A stretch of DNA of 64,000 nucleotides from an uncultured Sphingomonas sp. (GTDB lineage Bacteria > Pseudomonadota > Alphaproteobacteria > Sphingomonadales > Sphingomonadaceae), in NCBI RefSeq assembly GCF_934560975.1, contig NZ_CAKTFO010000017.1, positions 8,093 through 72,092 of the forward strand, read 5' to 3'. Positions 41,654-50,573 of the stretch are shown here, in pieces. The first letter of the stretch is position 1. Each line of letters starts with the position of its first letter. The position numbers and the translations under genes were made by a program. The notes beneath the pieces are model-generated. The model worked only from the letters and a program-made list of their open reading frames with translations, did not search any database and had not been told where the DNA came from.

Positions 41654-43993
41654 TCAGAAGGCGTAGATCAGCGAGAAGACGGCAGAGCGGCCTTCGCCCG
41701 GGGTCGCCCAGCCATTGTTGCGGATGCCCGTATAATATTTCTTGTCGGTGATGTTCTGGACGTTGATCTGGCCCGACAGCTGATCGGTGAACGGGTAAGA
41801 CAGCATGGCGCGGTGGATCAGCCAGTCATCCGACTTATAATGCGGCTGCGCGGTATTATTGAGCAGGAAGCTGCCGGTATAGGTCACGCCGTAGCCCAGT
41901 TGCAGCCCGAACGGCAGGGTATAGGTGGTGAACAGGCTGCCGGCATGTTTCGGCACCTGGGTGAGCGGATTGCCCCTCTGCGTATCGCTTGCGGGGCAGG
42001 AAACCGGCGTGCCGCCGACCGGCGTGAAGCTGCCACCCGGATTGGCAAGGCAGTAGTTGGAGATGCTCTGCTTCACCTTGCTGTCGAGGTAGGTGTAGTT
42101 GGCGAAGATCGTCCAGGCCGGCGTGATCCGTCCGGTCGCCCCCAGCGCGATGCCGTCTACCCGGCTCCGCCCGTCATTGATCTGGACCGTGCCGATCGAC
42201 GGGTCGTTCGCCGCCACCGGGTAATTGGTCCGATCGTTGCGGAACAGGGCCGCCGTCAGCTGAAGCCTGGCGTCGAACAGGTCCAGCTTGCCGCCGACCT
42301 CGTAATTGACCGCCTCTTGCGGCTGGGCCGAGCAGGGGTCGGTGTTGATCGTCTGCGTACCCGGCGTGCCGCAACCGCTGCGCACACCGCTTGATACCGG
42401 GGTACGGGAATTGCCGTAGGCGGCATACAGGCTGGCATTCGGCACCGGCTTGTAGACTAGGCCCACCCGGTAGGAGAACAGGCTGTCGTCCGACACCTGA
42501 TCGGGGCCGCGCGTATATTGGCCGATGGTGGCGGGCGTCGTGCCGAGCGTGTCGGTGCGATACACGGTGCGCTGGCCTTCATACCGCACCGCTCCGTTCA
42601 GCTCGATCTGCGGCGTGATGTTCAGCGTGTCGAACAGGTAGACCGCTTTGTTGAACGTATCGCCATCCGCGACATTGCTTTGGATGAAGTTGACCGGCCC
42701 CGTGTAGATCGGGTGCGGATCGGAAATGCTGATCGGGTCGAGCACCGGATTGGGCGTGGCGCCGTTCGGGTTGCGCAGCACGTTGCCGTTGCGGATATGG
42801 TAATCTTCCTGGCTGATCGAGCCGCCGACCGTCAGCGTGTTCTCCATGCCGGCGATCTGGAAATTGGCGCGCAGGTCCAGCTGATTGTACCAGATCGACG
42901 TGTCGGTCAGCCGTGCCGTGCCGCGCGGACCCGAGGGGTAGAAGGTGCCCGGCGTCTGCCCGGCCGCGCATCGGTCTCCGTTCGTCAGCAGGCCGGTGGC
43001 GAGGCAGAAGGCGCCCTGCGGCGGGTCGACATAGGTGTCGTAGTCCACGCGCTGGAACCGGGTGAGATTGCGCAGCGACAGGCGGTCGCTGAAATCATGC
43101 TCCAGGATCACCGTCGCCTGGTTCACCGTCTGGCGTTGGCGATCGATATTCTCATAGCCGTAATAGCCGCCATAATCCGCGCCCGGCAGCAGACCGCCCA
43201 GGCTGGCATAATAAGGCACGCCATAGACCGGGATGTTGCGGTCCTTCTGGTGCAGATACAGGGCGGTCAGGCGGGTCGGGCCTTCGATCCCGAAGGTGAC
43301 GGACGGCGCCACGCCCCAACGCTTGTTATGCTCGAAATCGCGCCCCGGAATGTCGTTCTTGTGGCCCATCACGTTCAGGCGCAAGGCGACGTTGCCGGTG
43401 CGGACATTGGCGTCCGCTGTCCCGCGCCAATAATCGTCGGTGCCGATGCCGCCCTGGACGATGACCTGGTCGGTCGCCTTGGGACGCTTGGTCACCAGGT
43501 TGATCGTCCCGCCGATCGATCCCGATCCGCCGAACACCGAATTGGCGCCGTTGATCACCTCGACCTGTTCCAGGTTGAACGTGTCGGACCGGTTATATTG
43601 CGCACTGTCGCGCACGCCGTCGATGGTAACATCGGTCAGCGCGCTGAACCCGCGCAGGTTGAAGGAGTCACCAACGCCGCCGCCGCCCTCGCCCGCGCCG
43701 AAGGTGATGCCGGGAATGGTCGTCAGCGCGTCACGCAAGCTGATCAGATTCTGCTGCTGCAGGGTCAGGCTGCTTATCACCGTGATCGTCTGCGGAATGT
43801 CGAGCAGCGGCTGGTTATACTTGGGTGATTCCAGCCGTTCGACTTTGACGTCCTCGGCCATTGCGCTGTCGACCACGCTGGCGCCTTCCAGCTCGGTCGG
43901 CTTGTCCCGCGCGATTGCAGGGGAGGCCAGGCTGCTCGCGATGAAACCGACGCACGACAGCGCCAGGAAGCCCGGTGTCTTCCGTTCGATCAT
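41654..43993 (-). CDS. TonB-dependent siderophore receptor
   Basis: 779 residues from ATG 43993. Signal peptide about 1-28 (SPAIA). Plug domain about 60-180: PQTITVISSLTLQQQNLISL, FNLRGFSALTDVTIDGVRD and VFGGSGSIGGTINLVTKRP. The 22-strand barrel follows and ends in Phe (FSLIYAF). The plug pattern is that of catecholate/hydroxamate ferric-siderophore receptors (Fiu/FhuE-like); the exact siderophore is not readable. First gene of a seven-gene iron operon; Fur box at 44043. Confidence 0.92.
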   Translation of the reverse strand: MIERKTPGFLALSCVGFIASSLASPAIARDKPTELEGASVVDSAMAEDVKVERLESPKYNQPLLDIPQTITVISSLTLQQQNLISLRDALTTIPGITFGAGEGGGGVGDSFNLRGFSALTDVTIDGVRDSAQYNRSDTFNLEQVEVINGANSVFGGSGSIGGTINLVTKRPKATDQVIVQGGIGTDDYWRGTADANVRTGNVALRLNVMGHKNDIPGRDFEHNKRWGVAPSVTFGIEGPTRLTALYLHQKDRNIPVYGVPYYASLGGLLPGADYGGYYGYENIDRQRQTVNQATVILEHDFSDRLSLRNLTRFQRVDYDTYVDPPQGAFCLATGLLTNGDRCAAGQTPGTFYPSGPRGTARLTDTSIWYNQLDLRANFQIAGMENTLTVGGSISQEDYHIRNGNVLRNPNGATPNPVLDPISISDPHPIYTGPVNFIQSNVADGDTFNKAVYLFDTLNITPQIELNGAVRYEGQRTVYRTDTLGTTPATIGQYTRGPDQVSDDSLFSYRVGLVYKPVPNASLYAAYGNSRTPVSSGVRSGCGTPGTQTINTDPCSAQPQEAVNYEVGGKLDLFDARLQLTAALFRNDRTNYPVAANDPSIGTVQINDGRSRVDGIALGATGRITPAWTIFANYTYLDSKVKQSISNYCLANPGGSFTPVGGTPVSCPASDTQRGNPLTQVPKHAGSLFTTYTLPFGLQLGYGVTYTGSFLLNNTAQPHYKSDDWLIHRAMLSYPFTDQLSGQINVQNITDKKYYTGIRNNGWATPGEGRSAVFSLIYAF

Positions 43994-44042
43994 GGTATGT
44001 GCCCTTTGTTCTTTGAACGTTATGATCGTTCTTTTGGGCACT

Positions 44043-44061
44043 GCTAATGAGAGTCGTTCGC
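44043..44061. promoter_or_regulatory. Fur-box candidate upstream of the siderophore receptor
   Basis: CTAATGAGAGTCGTTCGC resembles the classical Fur box with AATGAGA and TTCGCA arms around GTC. It is 50 bases before the receptor start, the usual place for iron repression. Confidence 0.55.
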
Positions 44062-44137
44062 ACCGTCAACCTTGTTGCGAGTGTCTCGCAGGAGAAAACG
44101 CCATTCAATGTCGTGCAAGGTTCGGGAAGGCTTGCAT

Positions 44138-44146
44138 TTATCCACA
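44138..44146. promoter_or_regulatory. Perfect DnaA box upstream of rsh
   Basis: TTATCCACA exactly matches the DnaA nonamer, 23 bases before the first residues of the Rel protein. Confidence 0.5.
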
Positions 44147-44168
44147 CCCCCCCGCCATGTTGATTTCC

Positions 44169-46283
44169 ATGTTGCGCCAGTATGAGCTTGTTGATCGCGT
44201 CCTCGGCTACGACCCGGAGGCGGATGAGGCGCTGCTCAATCGCGCCTATGTCTTCTCCATGGCCGCCCATGGCTCACAGAAGCGGGCCAATGGCGATCCC
44301 TATTTCAGCCACCCGATCGAGGTGGCGGGGATCCTGACCGATCTGCACCTGGACGACGAGACGATCGCCACCGCGATCCTGCACGACACGGTGGAAGACA
44401 CGCTTGCCACGCCGGAGCAGATCGAGAAGAGTTTCGGCCCGGCGGTGGCGCGGCTGGTGGACGGCGTCACCAAGCTCAGCAAGATCGAGGCGAAGAGCGC
44501 CAACGAGCGCGCGGCGGAGAACCTCCGCAAGTTCCTGCTCGCCATGTCCGACGACATCCGCGTGCTGCTGGTGAAGCTGGCCGACCGGCTCCACAACATG
44601 CGGACGCTGCACTTCATCCCCAATCCGGAGAAGCGCCGCCGCATCGCGCGCGAGACGATGGATATCTACGCGCCGCTCGCCGAGCGCATCGGCATGTACG
44701 AGTTCATGAAGGAGATGCAGACGCTCGCCTTTCAGGAACTGGAGCCGGAGGCGAACGAGTCCATCAACAAAAGGCTGGAGCAGCTGCGCAAGGGCGGCGG
44801 CGACCAGGTCGCCCGGATCGCGTCCGGCATCCGCCTGATGCTGGCGCAGAAAGGGATCAAGGCCGAGGTGGAGGGCCGCGAGAAGCATCCCTACTCGATC
44901 TGGCGCAAGATGAGCGAGCGCCACATCAGCTTCGAACAATTGTCGGACGTCATGGCGTTCCGCGTGATCGTCGACGATGTGGAGCAATGCTACCGCGCGC
45001 TTGGCCTGCTGCACCAACGCTGGCCGATGATCCCCGGCCGCTTCAAGGACTATATCTCCACGCCCAAGCGCAACGGCTACCGCTCGCTCCATACGGGCGT
45101 GATGCACAGCGAGCGGGTGCGCATCGAGGTGCAGATCCGCACGGAGAAGATGCACGCCGAGGCCGAGTTCGGCGTCGCCGCGCACTGGGCCTACAAGACC
45201 GGCGGGTCGGTCCAGCCCGATGCGAAATCACGCTGGATCCGCGAACTGGTCGAGATCCTGGAACATGCCGCCAGCCCGGAGGAGCTGCTGGAGCATACGC
45301 GGATGGCGATGTACCAGGATCGCATTTTCGCCTTCACCCCCGCGGGCGAGCTGATCCAGCTGCCCAAGGGATCGACCCCGGTCGACTTCGCCTACCAGGT
45401 GCATACCGATCTGGGGGACCAGACGGTCGGCGCCAAGATCAACGGCCGGGTGGTGCCGCTGCGCACCGTGATCCAGAATGGCGACCAGGTGCAGATTCTG
45501 CGCTCCAAGGCGCAGGAACCCCAGGTGGCGTGGCTCAACTTCATCTCCACCGGCAAGGCGCGCGCGGCGATCCGCCGCTTCGTCCGCAACAAGGAGCAGA
45601 GCGAATTGGTGGCGTTGGGCCGCCGTTTCTACGACGCGATCGTGGCGCGCTTGCCGACCCTGCTTGCGCCCGACGCGCTGGACCTTGCCGTCAAGCGACT
45701 GAAACTGCCGGGCGTGGAGGCGATGATGGAGGCCATCGCGCGTGGCGAGTTGAGCGACCAGGCCGTTATGGAAGCGGTGATGCCGGGATCGTCGGCGGAG
45801 ATACCGGCGGTGTTGGCCGATGCCCGCCGGGCGGTGTCGGTGAAGGGCCTGACGCCAGGTGTCGCCTTCACCCTTGCGCCCTGCTGCACCCCCGTGCCCG
45901 GCGACCGGATCGTCGGCGTACGGCGGTCGGACGCACCGGTCGAAGTCCATGTGATCGAATGCCCCGCCTTGCAGGCCGCGCCCGAGGAGGATTGGGTGGA
46001 CCTGGCCTGGGGCGACGGCAGCGAGGGCGGCACCGCGCGGCTGAACGTGATCGTGCGCAACCAGCCCGGCTCGCTAGGCGTGATGGCAGGCATCTTCGGC
46101 ACGCAGGGCGCCAATATCGTCAACCTGACGCTGGCGGAGCGCGACGCGAGCTTCCACACCTTTCAGGTCGTGATCGAAGTGGACGATGTCGCCCACCTCA
46201 TGCGGATCCTGGCCGCTTTGCGCGCGGCGGATGCGGTGGTCAGCGCCGAGCGGACGGAGCCGCGCGCGCCTTTGGCCGCTTAG
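44169..46283 (+). CDS. rsh: Bifunctional (p)ppGpp synthetase/hydrolase (RSH)
   Basis: 704 residues from ATG 44169 (homologues start MLRQYELV; ATG 44157 is also in frame). HD hydrolase: AAHGSQKRANGDPYFSHP and ILHDTVEDT. Synthetase: YSIWRKM and RNGYRSLHTGVMH. Then TGS (IFAFTPAGELIQLPKG), a Cys-rich helical part with LAPCCTPVPGD, and ACT (NVIVRNQPGSLGVMAGIF). Both catalytic centres look complete, as in the single alphaproteobacterial RSH. It is divergent from the receptor operon. Confidence 0.95.
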   Translation: MLRQYELVDRVLGYDPEADEALLNRAYVFSMAAHGSQKRANGDPYFSHPIEVAGILTDLHLDDETIATAILHDTVEDTLATPEQIEKSFGPAVARLVDGVTKLSKIEAKSANERAAENLRKFLLAMSDDIRVLLVKLADRLHNMRTLHFIPNPEKRRRIARETMDIYAPLAERIGMYEFMKEMQTLAFQELEPEANESINKRLEQLRKGGGDQVARIASGIRLMLAQKGIKAEVEGREKHPYSIWRKMSERHISFEQLSDVMAFRVIVDDVEQCYRALGLLHQRWPMIPGRFKDYISTPKRNGYRSLHTGVMHSERVRIEVQIRTEKMHAEAEFGVAAHWAYKTGGSVQPDAKSRWIRELVEILEHAASPEELLEHTRMAMYQDRIFAFTPAGELIQLPKGSTPVDFAYQVHTDLGDQTVGAKINGRVVPLRTVIQNGDQVQILRSKAQEPQVAWLNFISTGKARAAIRRFVRNKEQSELVALGRRFYDAIVARLPTLLAPDALDLAVKRLKLPGVEAMMEAIARGELSDQAVMEAVMPGSSAEIPAVLADARRAVSVKGLTPGVAFTLAPCCTPVPGDRIVGVRRSDAPVEVHVIECPALQAAPEEDWVDLAWGDGSEGGTARLNVIVRNQPGSLGVMAGIFGTQGANIVNLTLAERDASFHTFQVVIEVDDVAHLMRILAALRAADAVVSAERTEPRAPLAA

Positions 46284-46340
46284 AGTTCCCGCTCCGGAGG
46301 GGCGCCCTGAAGCGGTTTGCGGCTCGATGCATCACTATCC

Positions 46341-46421
46341 CCGTGCTCCTGCGAAGGCAGGAGCCCAGGATCCTGGGGGAATTGCGCGCACACTGGGCTC
46401 CTGCGTTCGCAGGAGCACGGG
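46341..46421. repeat. Inverted pair of REP-like elements
   Basis: Two hairpins, GCTCCTGC-GAAG-GCAGGAGC (46345-46364) and GCTCCTGC-GTTC-GCAGGAGC (46397-46416), face each other as inverted copies with shared flanks (CCGT outside, CCCAG inside). Whole unit about 81 bases. It lies between convergent rsh and nusB and may also end both transcripts. Related single copy at 29483. Confidence 0.8.
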
Positions 46422-46442
46422 TCAGATCGATCGAAAACCGTT

Positions 46443-46895
46443 CTAGCCGCGCACGTCCTTGGCGACCGAGTCCAGCAGGCCGTTGACGAAGCCGGTCTCC
46501 CGCCGGTCGTAAAAGGCATCCGCCACGTCGACATATTCGCTGATCACGGTCGCGGTGGGCACGTCAGGCCGGGCCAGCAGCTCATAGGCGCCCGCCCGCA
46601 GGATTGCGCGCATCGGCCGGTCCAGCCTTGGCAGGTTCCAGCCCTTGCCGAGCCGCGCCGTCACCCGCGCGTCGATCTCCTCGCGCCGGGCATCCACGCC
46701 GCGCACCAGATCGTCGAAGAAGTCGATCTCCGCATCGGCATAATCGACGTCCTCGATGGTCGCGCCCAGCCGGTGCTGGTGGAACTCGTCCAGCAGGCGG
46801 GGCAGGGGGGTGCCCTCCATTTCCTGTTGGTACAGCGCCTGCACCGCCGCGAGCCGCGCGGCCGAGCGTGCGCGGGTTCCGCCCCGCCGGCTCAC
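46443..46895 (-). CDS. nusB: Transcription antitermination factor NusB
   Basis: 150 residues. ARLAAVQALYQQEMEG is the N-terminal helix, and LRAGAYELLARPDVPTATVI and GFVNGLLDSVAKDVR are typical. It acts with NusE on boxA RNA in rRNA antitermination. ATGA overlap with hisD, last gene of hisG-hisD-nusB. Confidence 0.94.
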   Translation of the reverse strand: MSRRGGTRARSAARLAAVQALYQQEMEGTPLPRLLDEFHQHRLGATIEDVDYADAEIDFFDDLVRGVDARREEIDARVTARLGKGWNLPRLDRPMRAILRAGAYELLARPDVPTATVISEYVDVADAFYDRRETGFVNGLLDSVAKDVRG

Positions 46896-48172
46896 AGCCG
46901 CACCGCCACGGATGCGGCGTGGGCGGGCAGCCCTTCCGCCTGGGCCAACGCCACGGCCGCCGGGCCGATCCGGCGGAGGCTGTCCGCGTCACATGCGATG
47001 AAACTGGTACGCTTCATGAAATCCAGTACCGATAGGCCCGACGCGAAGCGCGCGCGGCGCCCGGTGGGGAGAACGTGGTTGGGCCCCGCCACATAATCGC
47101 CCACCGCTTCGGGCGTGTAGCGGCCCAAGAAGACGGATCCGGCATGGCGGACCCGGGCGAACAGAGGTTCGGGTGTATCGACCGCCAGCTCCAGATGTTC
47201 GGGCGCGAGGCGATCGACCAGCGGCATAGCAGCTTCCAGCGTCGGCACCACCACGATTGCGCCATTGTCCGTCCATGCGGTGCGGGCCGTCGCCTGTGTC
47301 GCGAGACGCCCTAGCTGCCGCTCGACCGCCGCATCGACCGCGTCGGCGAAGGCGGCATCGTCCGTGAACAGGATCGACTGGCTGGTGGGATCATGCTCCG
47401 CCTGGCTCAACAGGTCGGCGGCGATCCATTCGGGATCGTTGGCGCCGTCCGCGACCACCACGATCTCCGACGGGCCGGCGACCATGTCGATGCCGACCAC
47501 GCCGTAAAGCTGGCGCTTTGCCTCCGCGACCCAGGCATTGCCGGGGCCGACCACCACGTCGACCGGCGCGATCCGATCCGTGCCATAGGCCAAAGCCGCG
47601 ATCGCCTGCGCGCCGCCGACGCGCCACACCTCGTCCACGCCGGCGATTTCGGCAGCGGCCAGCACCAGCGGGTTGACCTCTCCGTCCGGCGTCGGGGTGA
47701 CCATAACCAGTCGCTCGACACCGGCCGCGCGCGCGGGAATGGCGTTCATCAGCACGGTGGACGGATAGGCCGCGCGTCCGCCCGGCACATACAGGCCGGC
47801 GGCCTCCACCGCGCCCCAGCGCGCGCCCAGGCGCACGCCGCTGGCATCGACATAGTCGCGATCCTCGGGCCGTTGCGCCGCATGGTAAGCGGTGATCCGC
47901 TCGGCCGCGCATTCGATCGCGCTTCGCAATTCCGGGTCGAGCGTGTCCAGCGCGGCCTTGCGTTCGGCCTTGCCGACTTCCCACCCTGTCGTATCGGGAT
48001 CGTGGCGGTCGAACCGCTGCGTATAGTCCCGCAGCGCGACGTCACCCGTCTCGCGCACCGCCGCGACGATCGCCGCCACGTCGCGCGACACGTCGGCGTC
48101 GGCTTCGCGCCGTGCATTCACCAGATCGGCGAAGGCCTCGGCAAAACCGGGGGTGGAGGCGTCAAGCCGCAC
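46892..48172 (-). CDS. hisD: Histidinol dehydrogenase
   Basis: 426 residues from GTG 48172 (VRLDASTPGF), overlapping hisG by 11 bases. GLYVPGGRAAYPSTVLMNAIPA, VGGAQAIAALAYGT, VGPGNAWVAEAKRQLYG and GPSEIVVVAD are the conserved blocks; the zinc and catalytic His/Glu lie in APEHLEL. Two-step oxidation of histidinol to histidine. Confidence 0.95.
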   Translation of the reverse strand: MRLDASTPGFAEAFADLVNARREADADVSRDVAAIVAAVRETGDVALRDYTQRFDRHDPDTTGWEVGKAERKAALDTLDPELRSAIECAAERITAYHAAQRPEDRDYVDASGVRLGARWGAVEAAGLYVPGGRAAYPSTVLMNAIPARAAGVERLVMVTPTPDGEVNPLVLAAAEIAGVDEVWRVGGAQAIAALAYGTDRIAPVDVVVGPGNAWVAEAKRQLYGVVGIDMVAGPSEIVVVADGANDPEWIAADLLSQAEHDPTSQSILFTDDAAFADAVDAAVERQLGRLATQATARTAWTDNGAIVVVPTLEAAMPLVDRLAPEHLELAVDTPEPLFARVRHAGSVFLGRYTPEAVGDYVAGPNHVLPTGRRARFASGLSVLDFMKRTSFIACDADSLRRIGPAAVALAQAEGLPAHAASVAVRL

Positions 48173-48830
48173 GGGCCGTCTCCGCCGCTGCCGCACGCAT
48201 CGCCTCCACCAGGGGGATCACCGTCGCGCCCTGCGTCTTGAAGGCGGCGCGATTGACGATCAGCCGGGCAGACACCTCGGCAATCGTCTCCACCTCCACC
48301 AGCCCGTTCTCGGCCAGCGTCCGGCCGCTCGACACGAGATCGACGATGCGGCTGGACAGGCCCAGCACCGGCGCAATCTCCATCGCGCCGTTCAGCTTGA
48401 CGCATTCGGCCTGGACGCCGCGCGCCTCGAAATGGCGGCGGGTGATGTTGGGATATTTGGTGGCGACACGCACGTGGCTCCACCCGCGCGGATCGTCGGC
48501 CGCCGCCATCTCCCGGGGCTCCGCCACCGAGATGCGGCAATGGCCGATGCCGAGGTCGACGGGGGCATAGAGTTCGGAATAGTCGAACTCCATCAGCACG
48601 TCCGATCCGACCACGCCGAGTTGCGCCGCGCCGTGGGCGACAAAGGTCGCGACATCGAATGCGCGCACCCGGATCAGGCCGATATGGGAGTGGTTTGTGG
48701 CGAAACGCAGCGCGCGGCTGTTTTCGTCGGCAAAGGCGGGTTCGGGCTCGATGCCGGCGCGCGCGAACAAAGGCAGCACCTCCGACAGGATGCGCCCCTT
48801 GGGGATAGCGATGGTGATCGGCTGGGCCAT
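48162..48830 (-). CDS. hisG: ATP phosphoribosyltransferase, short form
   Basis: 222 residues, the HisG-S length without the regulatory C-terminal domain, so it needs a HisZ partner not seen in the window. IAIPKGRILSEVLPLF opens it, with GSDVLMEFD, RVATKYPNITR and IVDLVSSGRTLAENG following. First committed step of histidine synthesis. Confidence 0.95.
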   Translation of the reverse strand: MAQPITIAIPKGRILSEVLPLFARAGIEPEPAFADENSRALRFATNHSHIGLIRVRAFDVATFVAHGAAQLGVVGSDVLMEFDYSELYAPVDLGIGHCRISVAEPREMAAADDPRGWSHVRVATKYPNITRRHFEARGVQAECVKLNGAMEIAPVLGLSSRIVDLVSSGRTLAENGLVEVETIAEVSARLIVNRAAFKTQGATVIPLVEAMRAAAAETARAA

Positions 48831-48877
48831 GACCGGCGGGCTTTAGGAAGGATGCCGCCGAGCGGCAACCTCCCGAC

Positions 48878-49585
48878 TCATTCGCCGTCCAGTTCGGGAT
48901 AATGGCGGAAGATGCCGTCGGAGAAGGGCAGGCGCCGATCGCTGGCCAGATAGTCCCGCAACTCCGGCAGGCCGCGCACCGCGTCGCGCAGGGCCAGCAC
49001 CCTGGGCGTGTCGCGCGCCACCCGTGCCATGCGCCGGGGAAAGGCGAAGCTCAGCCCCTCCACCAGCTGGAACAGCGACAGGTCGGCATAGGACCAATGA
49101 TCGCCGGTCAGCCAGTCGCCGCGCCGGGTCAGGATGCGCTCGAACCAGGTCAGGAACTTCGGGATGCGGTTGGTCCGGAAATCCTCCGCCCGCCGCTTCG
49201 CCTCGGCTGTCTGATCCTCGTAATAGGCCGATACCGATACCGGATGGTGCGTGTCGTGCGCCTCCGCCACCATGTCGGCGATGGTCAGCTGGCACTGGTT
49301 GGCCCACAATCGGCCGGCCGCATCGGAGGGGGCAAGGCCGTGCGTCTCACCCAGGAACAGCAGGATGTTGGCCGCCTGACCGATCACCATGTCCCCAGCG
49401 ATCAGGTAAGGCGGCGCGAACGGCGGGTCGTCGCGCGTGATGCCGAGGTCGCGGGATAGAGCGGCATAGCCGTCGTCGCCCGCTTCGCGCGCCATGTCGC
49501 GATAGGGGATGCCGCCCGCCTCCAGCGCCAGCCGCGGAAACTCCCCGCGGCCGGGGATGGAGGGCCAATACCACAGTTCGTACAT
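48878..49585 (-). CDS. Glutathione S-transferase family protein
   Basis: 235 residues. Thioredoxin-like N-terminal half (YWPSIPGRGEFPRLALEAGG, then PPYLIAGDMVIGQAANILLF with the Gln-Ala/Ser pair that binds glutathione) and an all-helical C-terminal half with FLTWFERILTRRGDWLTG and SYADLSLFQLVEGL. The WPSIPGRGE segment resembles sigma-type GSTs, in which a Tyr is catalytic. Substrate unknown. Ends 47 bases before hisG. Confidence 0.88.
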   Translation of the reverse strand: MYELWYWPSIPGRGEFPRLALEAGGIPYRDMAREAGDDGYAALSRDLGITRDDPPFAPPYLIAGDMVIGQAANILLFLGETHGLAPSDAAGRLWANQCQLTIADMVAEAHDTHHPVSVSAYYEDQTAEAKRRAEDFRTNRIPKFLTWFERILTRRGDWLTGDHWSYADLSLFQLVEGLSFAFPRRMARVARDTPRVLALRDAVRGLPELRDYLASDRRLPFSDGIFRHYPELDGE

Positions 49586-49589
49586 CGAC

Positions 49590-50447
49590 TCAGCCGTTCA
49601 CCACCGTGCCGCCATTGGGGTGCAGCACCTGGCCGGACATGTAGGACGCATCGTCGCACGCCAGGAACAGGAAACTCGGCGCGACCTCGTTCGGCTGGCC
49701 CGGCCGTCCCATCGGCGTCTTCTCGCCAAAGGATTCCAGCTTCTCGGGGCTGGCCCCGCCCGCCGGGTTGAGCGGGGTCCAGATCGGGCCCGGCGCCACC
49801 GCATTCACGCGAATGCCCTTTTCCACCAACTGCTCGCTGAGCGAGCGGGTGAAGGCCGTGATCGCGCCCTTGGTGGAGCTGTAGTCGAGCAGCTCCGCCT
49901 CACCCTGATACATGGTGACGCTGGTGCAGTTCACGATTGCCGCGCCCTGCTTCAGGTGCGGGCGCGCGGCCTGCGTCATGAAGAACATGCCGAAGATGTT
50001 GGTCTGGAACGTGCGGCGCAGTTGCTCTTCCGTGATGTCGGTAATGTCCTTGTCGGGATGCTGCTCGCCCGCATTGTTGACGAGGATGTCGAGCCGGCCG
50101 AACGTCTCGACCACCTGCTCCACGCCGCGACGGCAGAAATCCTTGTCGCCGACATCGCCGGGGATCAGCAGGCAGCGCCGGCCCTCCGCCTCGATCGCGC
50201 GCTGCGTTTCCTCCGCATCCTCATGCTCGCACAGGTAGAAGACGGCGACGTCGGCGCCTTCCCGCGCATAGAGGACGGCGACGGCGCGGCCGATGCCGCT
50301 GTCGGCACCGGTGACGATCGCCACCTTGCCCTTCAGCCGGCCCGAGCCGGGATAACGCGGCTGATAGTCCGGACGGGGATCGAGGTCGGCCTCGCTGCCG
50401 GGCAGGCCGTCTTCGTGGATCATCGGCTGCTGCGGGTTCGAATCCAT
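49590..50447 (-). CDS. Short-chain dehydrogenase/reductase (YghA-like)
   Basis: 285 residues from ATG 50447, chosen for GGAG seven bases before. NAD(P) loop VTGADSGIGRAVAVLY, NNAG motif VNNAGEQHP, catalytic Ser-Tyr-Lys in NCTSVTMYQG and DYSSTKGAI, then APGPIWTPLNPAGG. The N-terminal MIHEDGLPGSEADLDPRP extension marks the GsiB/YghA-like stress branch. Four bases from the GST gene, so probably one operon. Confidence 0.9.
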   Translation of the reverse strand: MDSNPQQPMIHEDGLPGSEADLDPRPDYQPRYPGSGRLKGKVAIVTGADSGIGRAVAVLYAREGADVAVFYLCEHEDAEETQRAIEAEGRRCLLIPGDVGDKDFCRRGVEQVVETFGRLDILVNNAGEQHPDKDITDITEEQLRRTFQTNIFGMFFMTQAARPHLKQGAAIVNCTSVTMYQGEAELLDYSSTKGAITAFTRSLSEQLVEKGIRVNAVAPGPIWTPLNPAGGASPEKLESFGEKTPMGRPGQPNEVAPSFLFLACDDASYMSGQVLHPNGGTVVNG

Positions 50448-50573
50448 GGTCACTCTCCAATCGCGTCCGCCCTGAACGATCGGGCGACGGCCGGGTTCAC
50501 CCCGGGACGGCGGGAAGCATCATGGATGCGGCCGCATTGGCGATCGGCCGGTGCCGCACTATCTTGGGTGGCG

